Under the pieces are notes generated by a model, which ran no database searches, was not told the DNA's origin, and worked only from the letters and a program-made list of their open reading frames with translations. This document shows positions 1-10,846 of a stretch of 64,000 nt of DNA, piece by piece. A program made the position numbers and the translations under genes. Every line of letters begins with the position of its first letter. Position 1 is the first letter of the stretch. The stretch comes from Larix kaempferi (lineage: Eukaryota > Streptophyta > Pinopsida > Pinales > Pinaceae): positions 2,746,001 through 2,810,000 of the forward strand of contig BSBM01000822.1 of NCBI GenBank assembly GCA_027924585.1, in the 5' to 3' direction.

Positions 1-749
1 AAAGTTCCAATTGCCTCCAGCACACCATTGTTGCCATCCATCCACATGAATATCCAAATGCAAACCTTAGTAACATAAATCACTGCGTTCACACGAAGAT
101 AGGCTGGCCGAATTGTACTGTAAATGCTTGAACTTCCTCGTGCCTGATTGTATATATGTGCCCAAAATAGCACAAGCAATGTATATGCAGACAAGAATAG
201 TAATCCAGGAAGTTCCAGTAGTGCGACTGCAAAAGCCCTTGGCTTCAACGCAAACATCTGACTGTGAAATACAAAGATAATGGCTCGCAGTCCACAAACT
301 ATGAAATTCATGAAATGGAAAAGCTTTTGTGTTGTCCACCCAACGTGGGGAACTCGAAATTGAATGAGAATGGTCTGTACGAGGGCCACAACAGCAACAA
401 ACGCATAAGCAACAGAAAGGAGTGTGTACAAAATCCCTACCAACTCCCAGTCGCTCGCTGATTCGTTCAGCACCTCCCACCATCCCGAGATGAGTGTGTA
501 CAAATTTGTCCCTACCAACTGCCATTCGCTACCTTGTTTCTTCCTCTGATCCCACCATCCTGAGATGAGTGTGTACAAAATCCTTACCACTTGCCACTGG
601 CTAGCTGATTCCTTCATCTCCTGCCAAAATCCTGAGATGAGTGTGTACAAAATCCCTAGCACCTGCCACTCGCTAACCGATTTCTTCATCTCCTCCCACC
701 ATCCTGCTGCTGCGACGATGCTCGCGTATTTTACTGTAAACGTCAACAT
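1..749 (-). CDS. TOM1-like: TOM1/THH1-like membrane protein, partial, with fourfold N-terminal segment repeat
   Basis: The reading frame is open from the ATG at 749 to the window edge (249 codons, no stop, 3' end missing). Apart from its expansion it aligns throughout with the intact copy at 22,853-23,725. It has the family landmarks: a FHFMNF helix, the LELPGLLFLSAYTLLVL block and the IRPAYL motif. TOM1/THH1 proteins are seven-pass endomembrane (tonoplast) proteins, known as host factors that anchor tobamovirus replication complexes. The ATG is homologous to the intact copy's start, and an in-frame TAA lies upstream. The oddity is residues about 16-112: a 24/24/25/24-residue module (G-W/F-W ... 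W-x-x-V ... LYTLIS) occurs four times in frame, where the intact copy has one. The module spans the predicted first membrane segment. No intron interrupts the part seen. Function of the expanded form is unknown. Confidence 0.8.
   Translation of the reverse strand, partial: MLTFTVKYASIVAAAGWWEEMKKSVSEWQVLGILYTLISGFWQEMKESASQWQVVRILYTLISGWWDQRKKQGSEWQLVGTNLYTLISGWWEVLNESASDWELVGILYTLLSVAYAFVAVVALVQTILIQFRVPHVGWTTQKLFHFMNFIVCGLRAIIFVFHSQMFALKPRAFAVALLELPGLLFLSAYTLLVLFWAHIYNQARGSSSIYSTIRPAYLRVNAVIYVTKVCIWIFMWMDGNNGVLEAIGT
420..711 (-). repeat. In-frame 72/75-bp tandem repeat, four copies, inside the TOM1-like CDS
   Basis: Units run 420-491, 492-566, 567-638 and 639-711. Each begins with GAGTGTGTACAAA on the plus strand. 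Lengths are multiples of three, so the reading frame survives. The copies differ at many positions, so the expansion is not brand new. The third module carries an extra codon. Confidence 0.85.
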
Positions 750-1633
750 TTTATCAATCTCCCACCACCTCACAAAGCAATCATATGATCTCAGAACCTT
801 GTAATTTTAAAAATCGACGTCATTCTCTATTTAAAAAAAAAAACTTTGATATACATGGATCGTCGTCATGCTCTATTTTAATAGCAACGATTGGTATATC
901 TCAACTCTTTTAATTATATTGTAGGGTTAGTGATGACGATGATTAAAGTTGATGGTGATGATGCTTATCATAATAATGACGATGATGATAATAACATTAG
1001 TAATTTTAATTCTTAAAATTTATTAATTAATTTTTTTATTTTAATATATTTATATATATATATATATATATAACTCTTACTTTTAAGGAGAAAATGTAGT
1101 GTAAGAAAGAATTAAAGATTAAAAAAAATTAAGTTATTATAAAGAGATGACTAACTCTAGTTTTAATGATCTTTCTATTTTAATGATTTCAATGAAAAAC
1201 AAAATATTGCCAAGGTTAAAACATGATCTTCATATTGAAATTGGGCACTAGACAACCCTAAAAAAGATAACAACCCTTAAAACGTTGTGGGCCTAAAGGA
1301 TTTGTCATCACCCACATTAGATTTTAGTTCCATAATCTTTGCTCGAACACCAACCTTTCTAACCTTCTAATTCCTCAAAACTATGATGAGCTGATTTAAA
1401 CTTTTTAAACTTTTTGAGCATAGGAATAATAATTTAAAATAAATCAAATAAACCAAATTTTTTAAAGACCATTTTCATCATCATTATCATATAAAAGAAT
1501 TAATTAATTTTCTAAAAATTTATTAAATTTACTCTTCACAATACTTATTCACTTAACATCAACATCAATAATCAATAAGTGTTGTTCAAAGTGATAAGCA
1601 TAAAGTTCTCAATAAAAATTAAGTCTTTCTCAT
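750..1633. other. AT-rich spacer, no gene seen
   Basis: AT-rich sequence with a (TA)n run at about 1,051-1,072 and GAT-rich low-complexity sequence at 930-1,000. The first bases match the 5' flank of the other TOM1-like copies only for a short distance upstream of the ATG. No coding signal is seen. Confidence 0.6.
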
Positions 1634-1813
1634 GTTGTTTTATCAATCTTAATAACCCCTTCATTCCCAATTCATGTTTCATACAACACCCATATTGTTT
1701 TATCAATCTTAATAACCCCTTCATTCCCAATTCATGTTTCATACAACACCCATATTGTTTTATCAATCTTAATAACCCCTTCATTCCCAATTCATGTTTC
1801 ATACAACACCCAT
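1634..1813. repeat. 60-bp minisatellite, three exact copies
   Basis: Three consecutive 60-bp units (1,634-1,693, 1,694-1,753, 1,754-1,813) read identically. Because 60 is divisible by three, short repetitive ORFs appear on both strands. They have no other protein character. Confidence 0.9.
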
Positions 1814-2467
1814 ATATCTATGTAGCTTCTTCTACCTCCAACCCCTTTTCCCATTAGAATTCATAATTTTATTCCCTGAAAGGAAATTTTATTGTTTTTC
1901 TTTTAACCTAATGTTAAAACAAAAGATTCACATTACTATAATGTTAAAACACAAAATTCACATTACTATTTTTGTAAAACCTTATTTATATTTTTTAAAA
2001 TATATTTTATTATTATTTTTTATAAAGATAATAACTTCTTTTATGTTAACGTAATATCATGATTCATTTTTGAGAATGACTTCTAATTTTATATTTGTTA
2101 TTATATTCAAATATAAAGAGAAAATACATAACAACCACATTGTATTGTTAACATAAATATCTTATCAAAGCTAATAAAAGGAGGACATAAATACCTTATA
2201 TTTGAAAACATTACCATGTACTAGGGTTTTAAATATAAGACTTTACATAATGTTACTAACTAGTTACATGGAGGAAATCAACCTAAAAGTGAGGGAAAAA
2301 CCCCTTATCAAAGTTCACGATCGAGAATGAAGTCATCACTCACTCTAAATTTACTCATTACAAATAATTTATTTATTTTATTTTGGCAAAACCAGTCTAA
2401 ACCCACAATACAATTTAAAGTTAATAATTTTACAATTTGACATTATAAAATTAGCAATTTGTTTTTT

Positions 2468-2585
2468 TTTAAGATAATAAAATTCATTTAAGCAAAAGAT
2501 CTCATGAATGAAGAAGTTAGATAAGCTCTCTATCTAATTGAAATTTATTTGTGAGGTCTTTTGCTTGAATAGATTTTATTCTCTA
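2468..2585. repeat. Imperfect inverted repeat (hairpin)
   Basis: The left arm contains AAAATTCATTTAAGCAAAAGATCT. The right arm, about 40 bp later, contains its near reverse complement (GAGGTCTTTTGCTTGAATAGATTTTAT). The arms are about 35 bp with several mismatches. A small foldback element or MITE remnant is possible. Confidence 0.5.
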
Positions 2586-2600
2586 TCTAACTTCCTTTTA

Positions 2601-2870
2601 GCGCACGGTTGTAGGTGGGTTGCTGAAAAGTGGTGTTTAAGTCTCCATAGGTCACCACTTCAAATCCCGTGGATTAAGGTTAAGGCTGGGAGCCATACGG
2701 AACATGACTGAGCTATGGAGTGTTCAAGGCGATCCTCGTCTTCGCACAAACCTGGTTTGAGTACCTCTCGTGGTGGACAGATCGTTCTTCCAGTCAACAT
2801 TAAGGTTGATCTTGGCCGAGGTTATATGCCCATCCAAAGAGGTGTGGGGGAATTCCTTGTCCTAAATTTT
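2601..2870 (+). mobile_element. Possible tRNA-derived SINE remnant
   Basis: A GC-richer block inside AT-rich DNA begins with a GCGCACGG...GTGGGTTGC segment, followed about 60 bp later by CACTTCAAATCCCGTGG. This resembles a pol III A box/B box arrangement (B-box consensus GGTTCRANNCC). The block ends near a T-rich run at about 2,868. No clear TSD was found. A fragment of another repeat is equally possible. Confidence 0.3.
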
Positions 2871-2879
2871 TTTTTAGAT

Positions 2880-4770
2880 AAACTAATTACATTTAACACC
2901 ATAAACAATTCTAAATTGTACATATGAAATACAAGTTCAATTGAAATAGTTATGCTAAAGAATAAGGTGAATTACGGGAGATATATGTGAGAGTCCATAT
3001 CACTTCAGTGGTCTATTATGTTTTACCCAACTACTGGATGGTATATGGGAAAAGGAAAACCAAGGGTGTTTTACAATAGAATATTTACCAACACTGGTAG
3101 GCAAGAGTAATGTAGAGAAACACATGTCCCTACCACCATTTCACAAAATTTCAAGAACTATGAATGATAAGTAATACGTGACAAGGTTATACCATAATAT
3201 GTGTCAATCTAAATATAATTTGCGTAGCCTAAATGTTCGATGATTTTGTCTTTTTTTAAGCAGTGTTTAAACTTGTGTAGTGTCCAAGGGTATATGAGGG
3301 CATTGAATCCATTTATGCATTTAGAAGCATGATTTGAACAACAACAAAAAAATCATAACATTCTAGTGAAAAACTCTAGATAGGAAAAATCATTGAATTT
3401 TTAGACTTAAATGAGATGTATGGGAAACATATACAAGTAGAAATTGCACCTGATGGTGCAAAAAAAAGCTGTAAAAAGGAGGCGAGGTGGAAGAGGTGTA
3501 ACTAAGAGCTAAGTTGAATATTGGAAAACACAAAGCTTTATGAAATGATGGCAATTGAAAATGTTGAAAGTGCACCCAAAAAATAAAGAAACAAGTATAT
3601 TAGATAAGTTAAATGCAATGTCAAAAGAAAGGTAAAATGAAAGAACCATCGTTCCATGTACATGTAAAAAATGGAACGGTGCAACTTTTTTGTTTGTTGT
3701 ATTTCTATACACGAGTGCTAGTAGGAGTGCATTGGTAGCATTCATAGTATAGAGAACATAATACAGGCATGGAAGTGCCGCTAGAAGTACATTGGTATCA
3801 TTTTTTCAAGTAGCAATCTCCATTAGCATATGATATAAAAAAGTGAATCAAAAGTAAAGTCAAATTTTACAAGAAGTATGTTTATGGAAAATTGATATAA
3901 TCCCCAATGTACATGATGTAAACATATTGATATGTGGTTGTCAGTCCAAGCAATGACTAAATGTTTTTTTTTGGGTGCATGGAAGATGCAAACCTTTTGT
4001 ACCTTTGATTTGTTGCATATGGAAAATGCAATTGGTAAGTATCAATTGCATGTATCAATAAGATGTAAAGTGGAATGTGGATGCAAGTGGAGAATCCATA
4101 ATGGTTTTGAAAGCAATTTTTGGTACATGCTATTGAGAAAAAATATTTTACATGCAAAAATAAGTAGTAGAACTGAAAGATAACGATCGAGGTATTAGTA
4201 GTTATATAAAAAAACAATGAAACATGTATGGTTGATGTGTGACTGTAAAGAAACATTAATAAATATCAAGTGAAGAAAAATGGTTTTATGTGTGAAGGGT
4301 GTTTTCTCCAAACATGTGCATGAGTTTATTTTTTTAAGTGTAATCATTTGAATATCAAAATCCAGTATTATATCTTAAAGGGTTAAATATAGTTTAAAAT
4401 TCAACATGTTCGACTTGAAGCTATATATATGAACGTGGTAACTGGGCCTTCCAATAGCTCTCTTGTCAAATGGTTGTAAACCCACCGAAGATGGCTAGTG
4501 AAGGTGTGAATGATTTAGTTATAATGAGGCGTGTTGGGACGATGTTCCAAATGAACATGCAACATTTCCAACAAAAAAAAATATATGACTTAGATGCAAA
4601 TGCATCCCACAAATTCCACCTGATGGGAACCCTATGTTTGGGACACTAACATACTTTCCTCAAGTGCGGATAATCGATTCAGGCTCAATAATTAATTTCC
4701 GCCTCCACAAAGAGTTGGTTGGATCGATGTAGAGATCATAAACACCCCACCTTTCTTCCATTTGGTAAAC
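2880..4770. other. Spacer, no gene seen
   Basis: AT-rich, low-complexity sequence. Short open frames on both strands lack recognisable domains and continuity, so none is annotated. Confidence 0.5.
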
Positions 4771-4774
4771 TTCA

Positions 4775-5240
4775 TGTCTATTCACACTAGCTTAGAATGG
4801 ACCTTACTGTCAGATCCCTTAGCCTTAGCTTTCATCTAAAAAAAATCATGTCTATTCACACTAGCTTAGAATGATCCTTACCATCATAGTCCCTAACTTA
4901 CTTCCATTATGGGAAACGTCATGTCTATTCACACTAGCTTAGAATGGATATTGACCATCAACTTCATGTCTATTCACACTATCTTAGAACTAGTGTTAAC
5001 CTTCATACTCCCTATTCATACTCCCTACTCACTTAGCCTTAGCTTCCCTTTAGGACAACTTCATGTCCATTCACACTAGCTTATAATGGAATTTGATCAT
5101 TAATTTTGTGACTATTCACATTAACTTAAAATGAACCTACCATCATATTCCTTACTCACTTAACCTTATCTTCCATTTGAGAAGTTTCATATCTATTCAT
5201 TCTAGCTTAAAATAAAAGTTTAACATCAACTTCATGTCTA
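4775..5240. repeat. Degenerate minisatellite (TGTCTATTCACACTAGCTTAG motif)
   Basis: The phrase TGTCTATTCACACTAGCTTA and variants recur about seven times (near 4,773, 4,849, 4,921, 4,965, 5,064, 5,107 and 5,189) with irregular 45-100 bp spacing. TTAGCCTTAGCTT and CTTCCATTTGGGA linkers lie between them. It is a diverged tandem array, not coding. Confidence 0.7.
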
Positions 5241-5242
5241 TT

Positions 5243-5442
5243 CACACTTTATATTTATACACATTGTATAATTATATTTTCTCTATAATTATATTTTTGG
5301 TTATTAGTTTTTCATTAAATAAATAACAATTTGGTATATTTACACACTTTGTATTTATACACATTGTATAATTATATTTTCTCTATAATTATATTTTTGG
5401 TTATTAGTTTTTAATTAAATAAATAACAATTTGGTATATTTA
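5243..5442. repeat. 100-bp tandem duplication
   Basis: Two adjacent ~100-bp copies, starting at 5,243 and 5,343, differ at only a few bases. AT-rich, non-coding. Confidence 0.8.
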
Positions 5443-5638
5443 GTTATTAATTAAAATAAATAACAATTTGTTCATCCCATTAATCCCACTTTTTTGACTT
5501 ACACAAGATTTTTTAAGTATTAGACTCTCCATTAATAACTTGAACATTGAAAAAATAATTTAACAAAATGAAAATAATAAATAAATTCTTGAGCTTGATT
5601 TTTTGGATTTCACTGTGTTATGGTTTAAAGATACCTAC

Positions 5639-6036
5639 GATTTTCAAGGAAACCAAATAATATTAAATTAAATTAAATAAAGTTAATTTTTTTATTAATA
5701 TAAGAAAAAACCACTAATAAGAGAAGAGAAAAGGCGGTTAAATGTTGGTTTTATTAGGTTGAGAAAGGGGATGTAGTTATGAAAGAGAGGAAGACATAGA
5801 TGTAAATGAAATAAAAGTTGGTTTAATTAGGTAATAGGTGACCTCTTTTAACTAATTAAACCAACTTTTATTTCATTTACTTCTATTTCTTCCTCTCTTT
5901 CATAACTACCTCCCCTTTCTCAACCTAATAAAACCAACTTTTAACCACCGTCTCTCATTAGTGGTTTTTTCTTACATTAATAAAAAAAATTAGCTTAATT
6001 TAATCTAATTTAATATCATTTAGTTTCCTTAAAATC
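5639..6036. repeat. 398-bp near-perfect inverted repeat (foldback/MITE-like)
   Basis: Two arms of about 185 bp are nearly exact reverse complements, separated by only about 15-20 bases around 5,838-5,855. The outer ends read GATTTTCAAGGAAAC and GTTTCCTTAAAATC. Inner landmarks such as AAACCAACTTTTATTTCATTTA and its complement pair across the centre. A transcript would form a long hairpin. No convincing TSD was identified. It resembles a foldback MITE or an inverted-duplication locus able to give small RNAs. Confidence 0.85.
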
Positions 6037-6439
6037 TAAAATTTGTTCCCATTTCTCCATTTTTAGGTTTATTTACTTTTCGAAATATAGATAAATATAT
6101 TAGTAAAAAATACTATTATTAAATAATGAAAGAAATATCTATTAACATTAAAGCTAATTTAATTGTATCTTTAATTTTATTTGTTTTGTTTTGTCTTATT
6201 AAAATTGGTATAAGAGCAATTTTGGTTCATCTAATCTTATAAGAGTAAGGATTTACATAGTTTTTTAAATATTTTATTGTTATGTTCAAAAAAATTTAAA
6301 ATAAGTATTCATAAGTCATTGTAATTGTGAAAACTTAAAGAAATTGCTTTTTAATATGGGTGTATGCAAGACATTCTATAAGAAAGTGATTTTCATTTTC
6401 AATCCTAGTGTGCTACAAAATAGGAATGTTAAATTCTTT

Positions 6440-7336
6440 CATCCCATGGAGTTTTATGAATTGTCTAACACCATGTTTCACTATAAATATCTTTAGAGTT
6501 TGTTCTCATTTTAGCAAAATATAAATGACAGATTCTTTTTAGGAATTTTCCAACACCCTGTTTCTTTTTTTTCACTTGGAAAAAAGTTGTTACTAGTTAT
6601 TCAGTAATTGGAACCAAAAATGTACTCTGACTGTCCCTTGAATGAGTCCAAAATTTTAGCAGATCTAATTGATCCTTGATACATAATATTACATACATTA
6701 AAACCTTTGAAGGGAAACTCTTACTCTTATCCAAGTCCAATAAAGTGAACAAAAACTAAGTAAAAACACCGATCTACCTCACTTCATAGACTAATACTAG
6801 CATGGTTTCTAAACTAGACTAGATAGACAACTATCCAGAAGAGAACAAAAAAAAAAGGTCCAAATACTTAGAGTACAACTTGGAAAATTAGCTGGTTATG
6901 ACTAATAAAACTGGAGAAAACTATTGGACACTACATGGTAGTCCTGCACTTCTTCAAAAAAGAGAATTCCCTCCTATAGGCCAATATCACTTTTTGATAA
7001 GCAATCTGCTGCAATATTAAAAAGACAACAGATATGCTTGAAAGATATCTTGTGAAAATTCCTCTTGAGAGCCCTAATCTGTAGCTTCCAATGATCCAAG
7101 AGGACCACTTGAAGAATTGATTCCCTAGAATCCCACTCAACCACTACTCTTGAGTCACCTAGAACTTGGAGTGAGAGAATACATTTGTAAGAAGAAAACT
7201 ATAACATACCCCATAGAGCCAACAATTCATCTCTAGCATTAGTTCCTTCCACACATCCCATACATAAATAAAGATAATGCTAGGCTTCTAATCTTGATGA
7301 CCATTCCTACCCCACACTGTCCCAGTTGTGAAGCAC
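6440..7336 (-). pseudogene. LINE fragment A, RNase H end (3' part)
   Basis: Reading the minus strand, about 7,150 to 6,960 encodes an RNase H (RVT_3-type) segment: GDSRVVVEW, then HWKLQIRAL, then KHICCLFNIAADCLSKSDIG. These match the GDS motif and the terminal N-x-x-AD-x-L-K motif of the RNase H domain that ends plant LINE ORF2. Further upstream (7,330-7,350) WFDGASQLG is the domain's first-Asp strand. Frames are broken. It continues across the hAT-like insertion into the 8,366-10,132 fragment. Confidence 0.65.
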
Positions 7337-7344
7337 CATCAAAC
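7337..7344. repeat. 8-bp TSD, left copy (CATCAAAC)
   Basis: CATCAAAC here is repeated exactly at 8,358-8,365, directly outside the terminal inverted repeats of the inserted element. Joining the flanks at one copy restores the LINE RNase H motif FDGAS. Confidence 0.9.
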
Positions 7345-8357
7345 CACGGGGGCTTCACTAGAAGGCAATATAATACCATGTTCATTCCTATTGGGGTATT
7401 AAATATTCATGAAAACCTAAAAATTATATTGCTTATCTATTAAGGGGCAAAGGGTTTTTTTATTTAATGTAACAATACAAAAACACTTTGGGGTCTTTTT
7501 TATATGGGTGGGCTGACAAATATACGCCAAATGGAGATGGTGGGATCATGGCCGAATGAGAAATCGGGTTGAGGCAAGGCTCATGCTTACTAGTATGTAG
7601 GGAAATCATGACTTCAGGCATGCTTGAGGCTAGAGGGTTTCGTGGTGAAATGGGTTTCCAGTCGATCATAGTCAAGAGACAGTGGTCATTGACAACCAAT
7701 TGTTACCAATAGCACTCAACCAGTTGTTACCAATAGCCTTGGGAGGCTCTAAGCCTCCAAGGCCTGTTATAGGCCCTTGATAGGCCTTGGGGGCTTGAAT
7801 ATCCAACCACTCATGCCTATTACAGGCCTTGGGAGGTTTAGTCAGCCTCCTAGAGCTTGTTACAGTCCCTAGGGGCTTGGATACCTAGCCCACAACATGC
7901 TTAGTCAACGATTGGGGAACTGTAACATGCAATCTAAATGTTGTACTATGTGCATTGCCTTTAGTGACATATAAGAAGTGATCTTCTATCTCTTCATTAG
8001 ACCATTAGATGTTGCAAATCATAATGATATGTGGTTGAGTAATTGCATTGTGGGTGAAGTAATGTGCATCCACAATATACATCAAAAGAAGCAAGGTGCA
8101 TTGTAGAATGCATGTGGGGTCATAAGAGGGGTATCATATCAATATACTAGGTATAAATATAAAGGGGTATAAAAAATGTTAATGAAAAAATTGATACATA
8201 CAATATCCAGTGAAAATAGTGGTTTTTTTAAATTGGGAGGGGGTTAAAAAAATGATTTTGGAAGGTATTTTCCAATATTGAGTGAAATTAGGGGTATTGT
8301 TTCATATGCCACGAACGAACGTGCTATGATAGAGGTTTATTGAGTGAATCCCCCGTG
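7345..8357. mobile_element. hAT-like non-autonomous DNA transposon, 1,013 bp
   Basis: The element starts CACGGGGGCTTCACT and ends with the reverse complement of CACGGGGGATTCACT: 15-bp terminal inverted repeats with one mismatch, flanked by exact 8-bp duplications. An 8-bp TSD and CA-(N)-GGGG-type ends suit the hAT superfamily; a P-type element is less likely. No transposase is encoded. The interior (about 7,735-7,890) holds repeated AGGCCT and CTTGGGGGCTTGGATA phrases. A second copy starts at 56,462. It is inserted in LINE fragment A. Confidence 0.8.
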
Positions 8358-8365
8358 CATCAAAC
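8358..8365. repeat. 8-bp TSD, right copy (CATCAAAC)
   Basis: Exact match to 7,337-7,344 on the other side of the hAT-like element. Confidence 0.9.
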
Positions 8366-10132
8366 AAGCCAACATGATCATTCCCATAAATGGAAGGAAC
8401 GTAAATGATCCTTGGAAATTTTTATTTATTTCCCTTAATATGCTCCTTAAAAACTCCAACAATATTAGAACTAATTCTGGAAATACATTTATTGCCATTT
8501 TCAAAAAGATTCAAGTTCTTATGACGTCTCCAAATCCCCCAAGTAACAAATAGAGGCAACTCATTGAAGGATCTGACATTTGTAACCCACTATAGTAAAT
8601 TGTTTTAAAAGGAGTATTGAGCCCAACAGGAAGGCAACAAGCTGAAGACTGAGAGTTACTTCTAACAAAACTTTATGGGAGAAAGGACAATGGACAAACA
8701 ATTGATCAAGTGATTCAAGACCCATGTTACATAAGATGCAACAATTTGTCCCAATAGCTCTGAGTCTTTAAGAAATTATCCCAAGTAATCACTATGTTTT
8801 CTAGAACTAACCAACATAAGCACTTTAATTTCAAAGAGCATGCCACTTCTAAATATAATTATGCCTCCATTTTTCAACATAAACCACATTTGAAAAGGAA
8901 ATAGCCCATTAGGCCAATTTTTCACTTACTTTCCCTGTTGAAACATTCCAAGTCCAAACAACTTGGTTTTCAAAATATGTCAAATTGATCCCATAGTGGT
9001 TTAAACCCTGAGTAAAGTAGTTCCATTTAACTACCATATTTCATTCTAATCCCAGTTCCTCATCTTGTAACCAATAATGAATACCAAAAGAAACAAAACC
9101 ATGCCTTCTCACCTATTCCAAGAAACTGCATCCCAAATGATTCAAGTAAACTACAGTGTTAAGAGATATTTTATAGAATCTCTCTCCTCCTATAAATGGA
9201 TCCACTCCAAGCAGGACATTTTTTCCATTCCCAATTTTCTAGGCAAGCCATTTACCCAAGCCCTTAAATGAGTCAACCATTCCACTCCACTTATTTGAAT
9301 CAAAGGCCCCTTGTTTTGCTCTCATGATCAATTCAATACCAATAATATTTTTTAGATATCTGTCCTGAATGATATAACTCCAGATACTCTTCATTTCCAT
9401 AGCTTGACTAAACCAAAATACGTTTTTAAGCCCCATCCCCCTAAATTTTATGGAGTTCAAATATTTTCTCATATAGTTAGGTGAACTCCTTCTTTGCTTT
9501 TGCTTCAAGTCCTAAGAAAACTGAACATTTTTTTGTCTAATTTGATCCAAAATAGATTTAGTAATTTTGTCCAAGGATAGCCAGTAAACAGAAATGTTTT
9601 CCATAATTGATTTTACCAAGATAAGTATTCCCACTGGAGACAACCATTTTTAACACCATTTTTCCTCTTTCTTTTCAACCTTTTTAAGCAACCATAGCTA
9701 GTACTCCTTTAAGTACTTGTTAATTGGTTTCAAAAAGTAACCCAAATACTTAAAACTTGTTTCAATAGAATCCATAGGAAGAAGAAGAAAACCGTGTACC
9801 TGATTGAGAACTTCTTCTTCAACCATATTCAAAAGTAAGCAATATTTTTGAATACTTATCTGGATACGAGAGGCATCACCAAATGATTTAATAATCTCAA
9901 AGAAATATCTCCATTCTTCCACAGGCTCCCTTACCAAAAAGAAGCACATCATCTACAAACAATAAATGATAAATGAAATGCCCAGCTGAGATCTTAATCC
10001 CTTTAATCCTCCCTTCTCTTCTAATCTTCCCAATTAATTTGCTCAAACCTTCCATAATTAATAGAAAAAGAAAAGGATATAAAAGAAAACCTTTCCTAAG
10101 GCCCTATAATATTTAAAGAACCTCGAAGGAGC
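8366..10132 (-). pseudogene. LINE fragment A, reverse transcriptase C-terminus to zf-RVT
   Basis: Reading the minus strand: about 10,120-9,930 carries the RT palm end including FVDDVLLFG (the catalytic F/YxDD box). About 9,900-9,700 has the segment ending SFKYLGYFLKP. About 9,508-9,240 encodes the thumb/connector (GMGLKNVFWFSQAMEMKSIW). About 8,760-8,660 carries a zf-RVT motif (CCILCNMG...LFVHCPF). Several frameshifts and stops make it a pseudogene. EN and the RT N-terminus are absent, consistent with 5' truncation, which is common for LINEs. It is related to but not identical with LINE B. Confidence 0.75.
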
Positions 10133-10790
10133 TCCACATCCAACATCTTGTTTCACTATAAAACTCTCTAGAGTTTATTCTTATTTTAGTAATGTTGATT
10201 TTATTCTTTACACTAGTTAAAATATTAAATATAATGAAAATTTTAAAAATAACTCATAAATACCATCATTAATTATTGTTTATAATATACTATTTTTTTA
10301 AAATTATAACAAATAAAATAATAAATCTTCATAACTTTTTATGTATACACAATCACCTTATATAATTTGAATAAACATATCTTCGTAAATTCCATCATTA
10401 ATTATTCATTACAACATATCTTTTTCAAAATTATTTACAAATTTTAAATTTACAATTAATTTATAAAATTTGAATTAACATGTTCAAATTTCCTTTATTT
10501 TTTAGGTGATAAATTTTCCATTATGAAGATGTCAAAATATAAACTTAATACACTTAACCCACTACAATTCAAACATAACCAAGGTACCCAATTGACTTAA
10601 TCCTTAACAACCTTTTATTATTATGTTTTCAAGCAGAAAAAAATCTATACTTTTGATATTCATACGAATCAAAAAGTACATACAATATCAACATTATTCC
10701 GCAGTCTTTAACGACTAAATAAGTATCCAAAAATAACTGTCCAGGACTTACAAATAGAACATAAACAAGTTAGACCGTAATGTATGACGA
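10133..10790. other. AT-rich spacer between two LINE copies
   Basis: AT-rich DNA. AATAAATCTTCATAACTTT phrases recur here (about 10,318) and again near 17,780-17,890. A sequence at 10,140-10,190 resembles one at 6,467-6,520. No gene is seen. Confidence 0.5.
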
Positions 10791-10846
10791 AAAAATGATG
10801 TATCTAGGCCACGGGTTGTACAAAACTGATAAAAAAACTGAAAAAT

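Noticed and set aside
67-525. 152-residue minus-strand ORF (Cys/His-rich)
   Set aside because: It is the +1 frame shadow of the TOM1-like coding frame, which is open through the same bases to the window edge.
1634-1813. CRISPR-like regular repeats
   Set aside because: Units are directly adjacent without spacers, in plant nuclear DNA.
5639-6036. microRNA gene
   Set aside because: Arms are far longer and more perfect than a typical plant pre-miRNA, and no mature-miRNA sequence was recognised; a foldback element is more likely.
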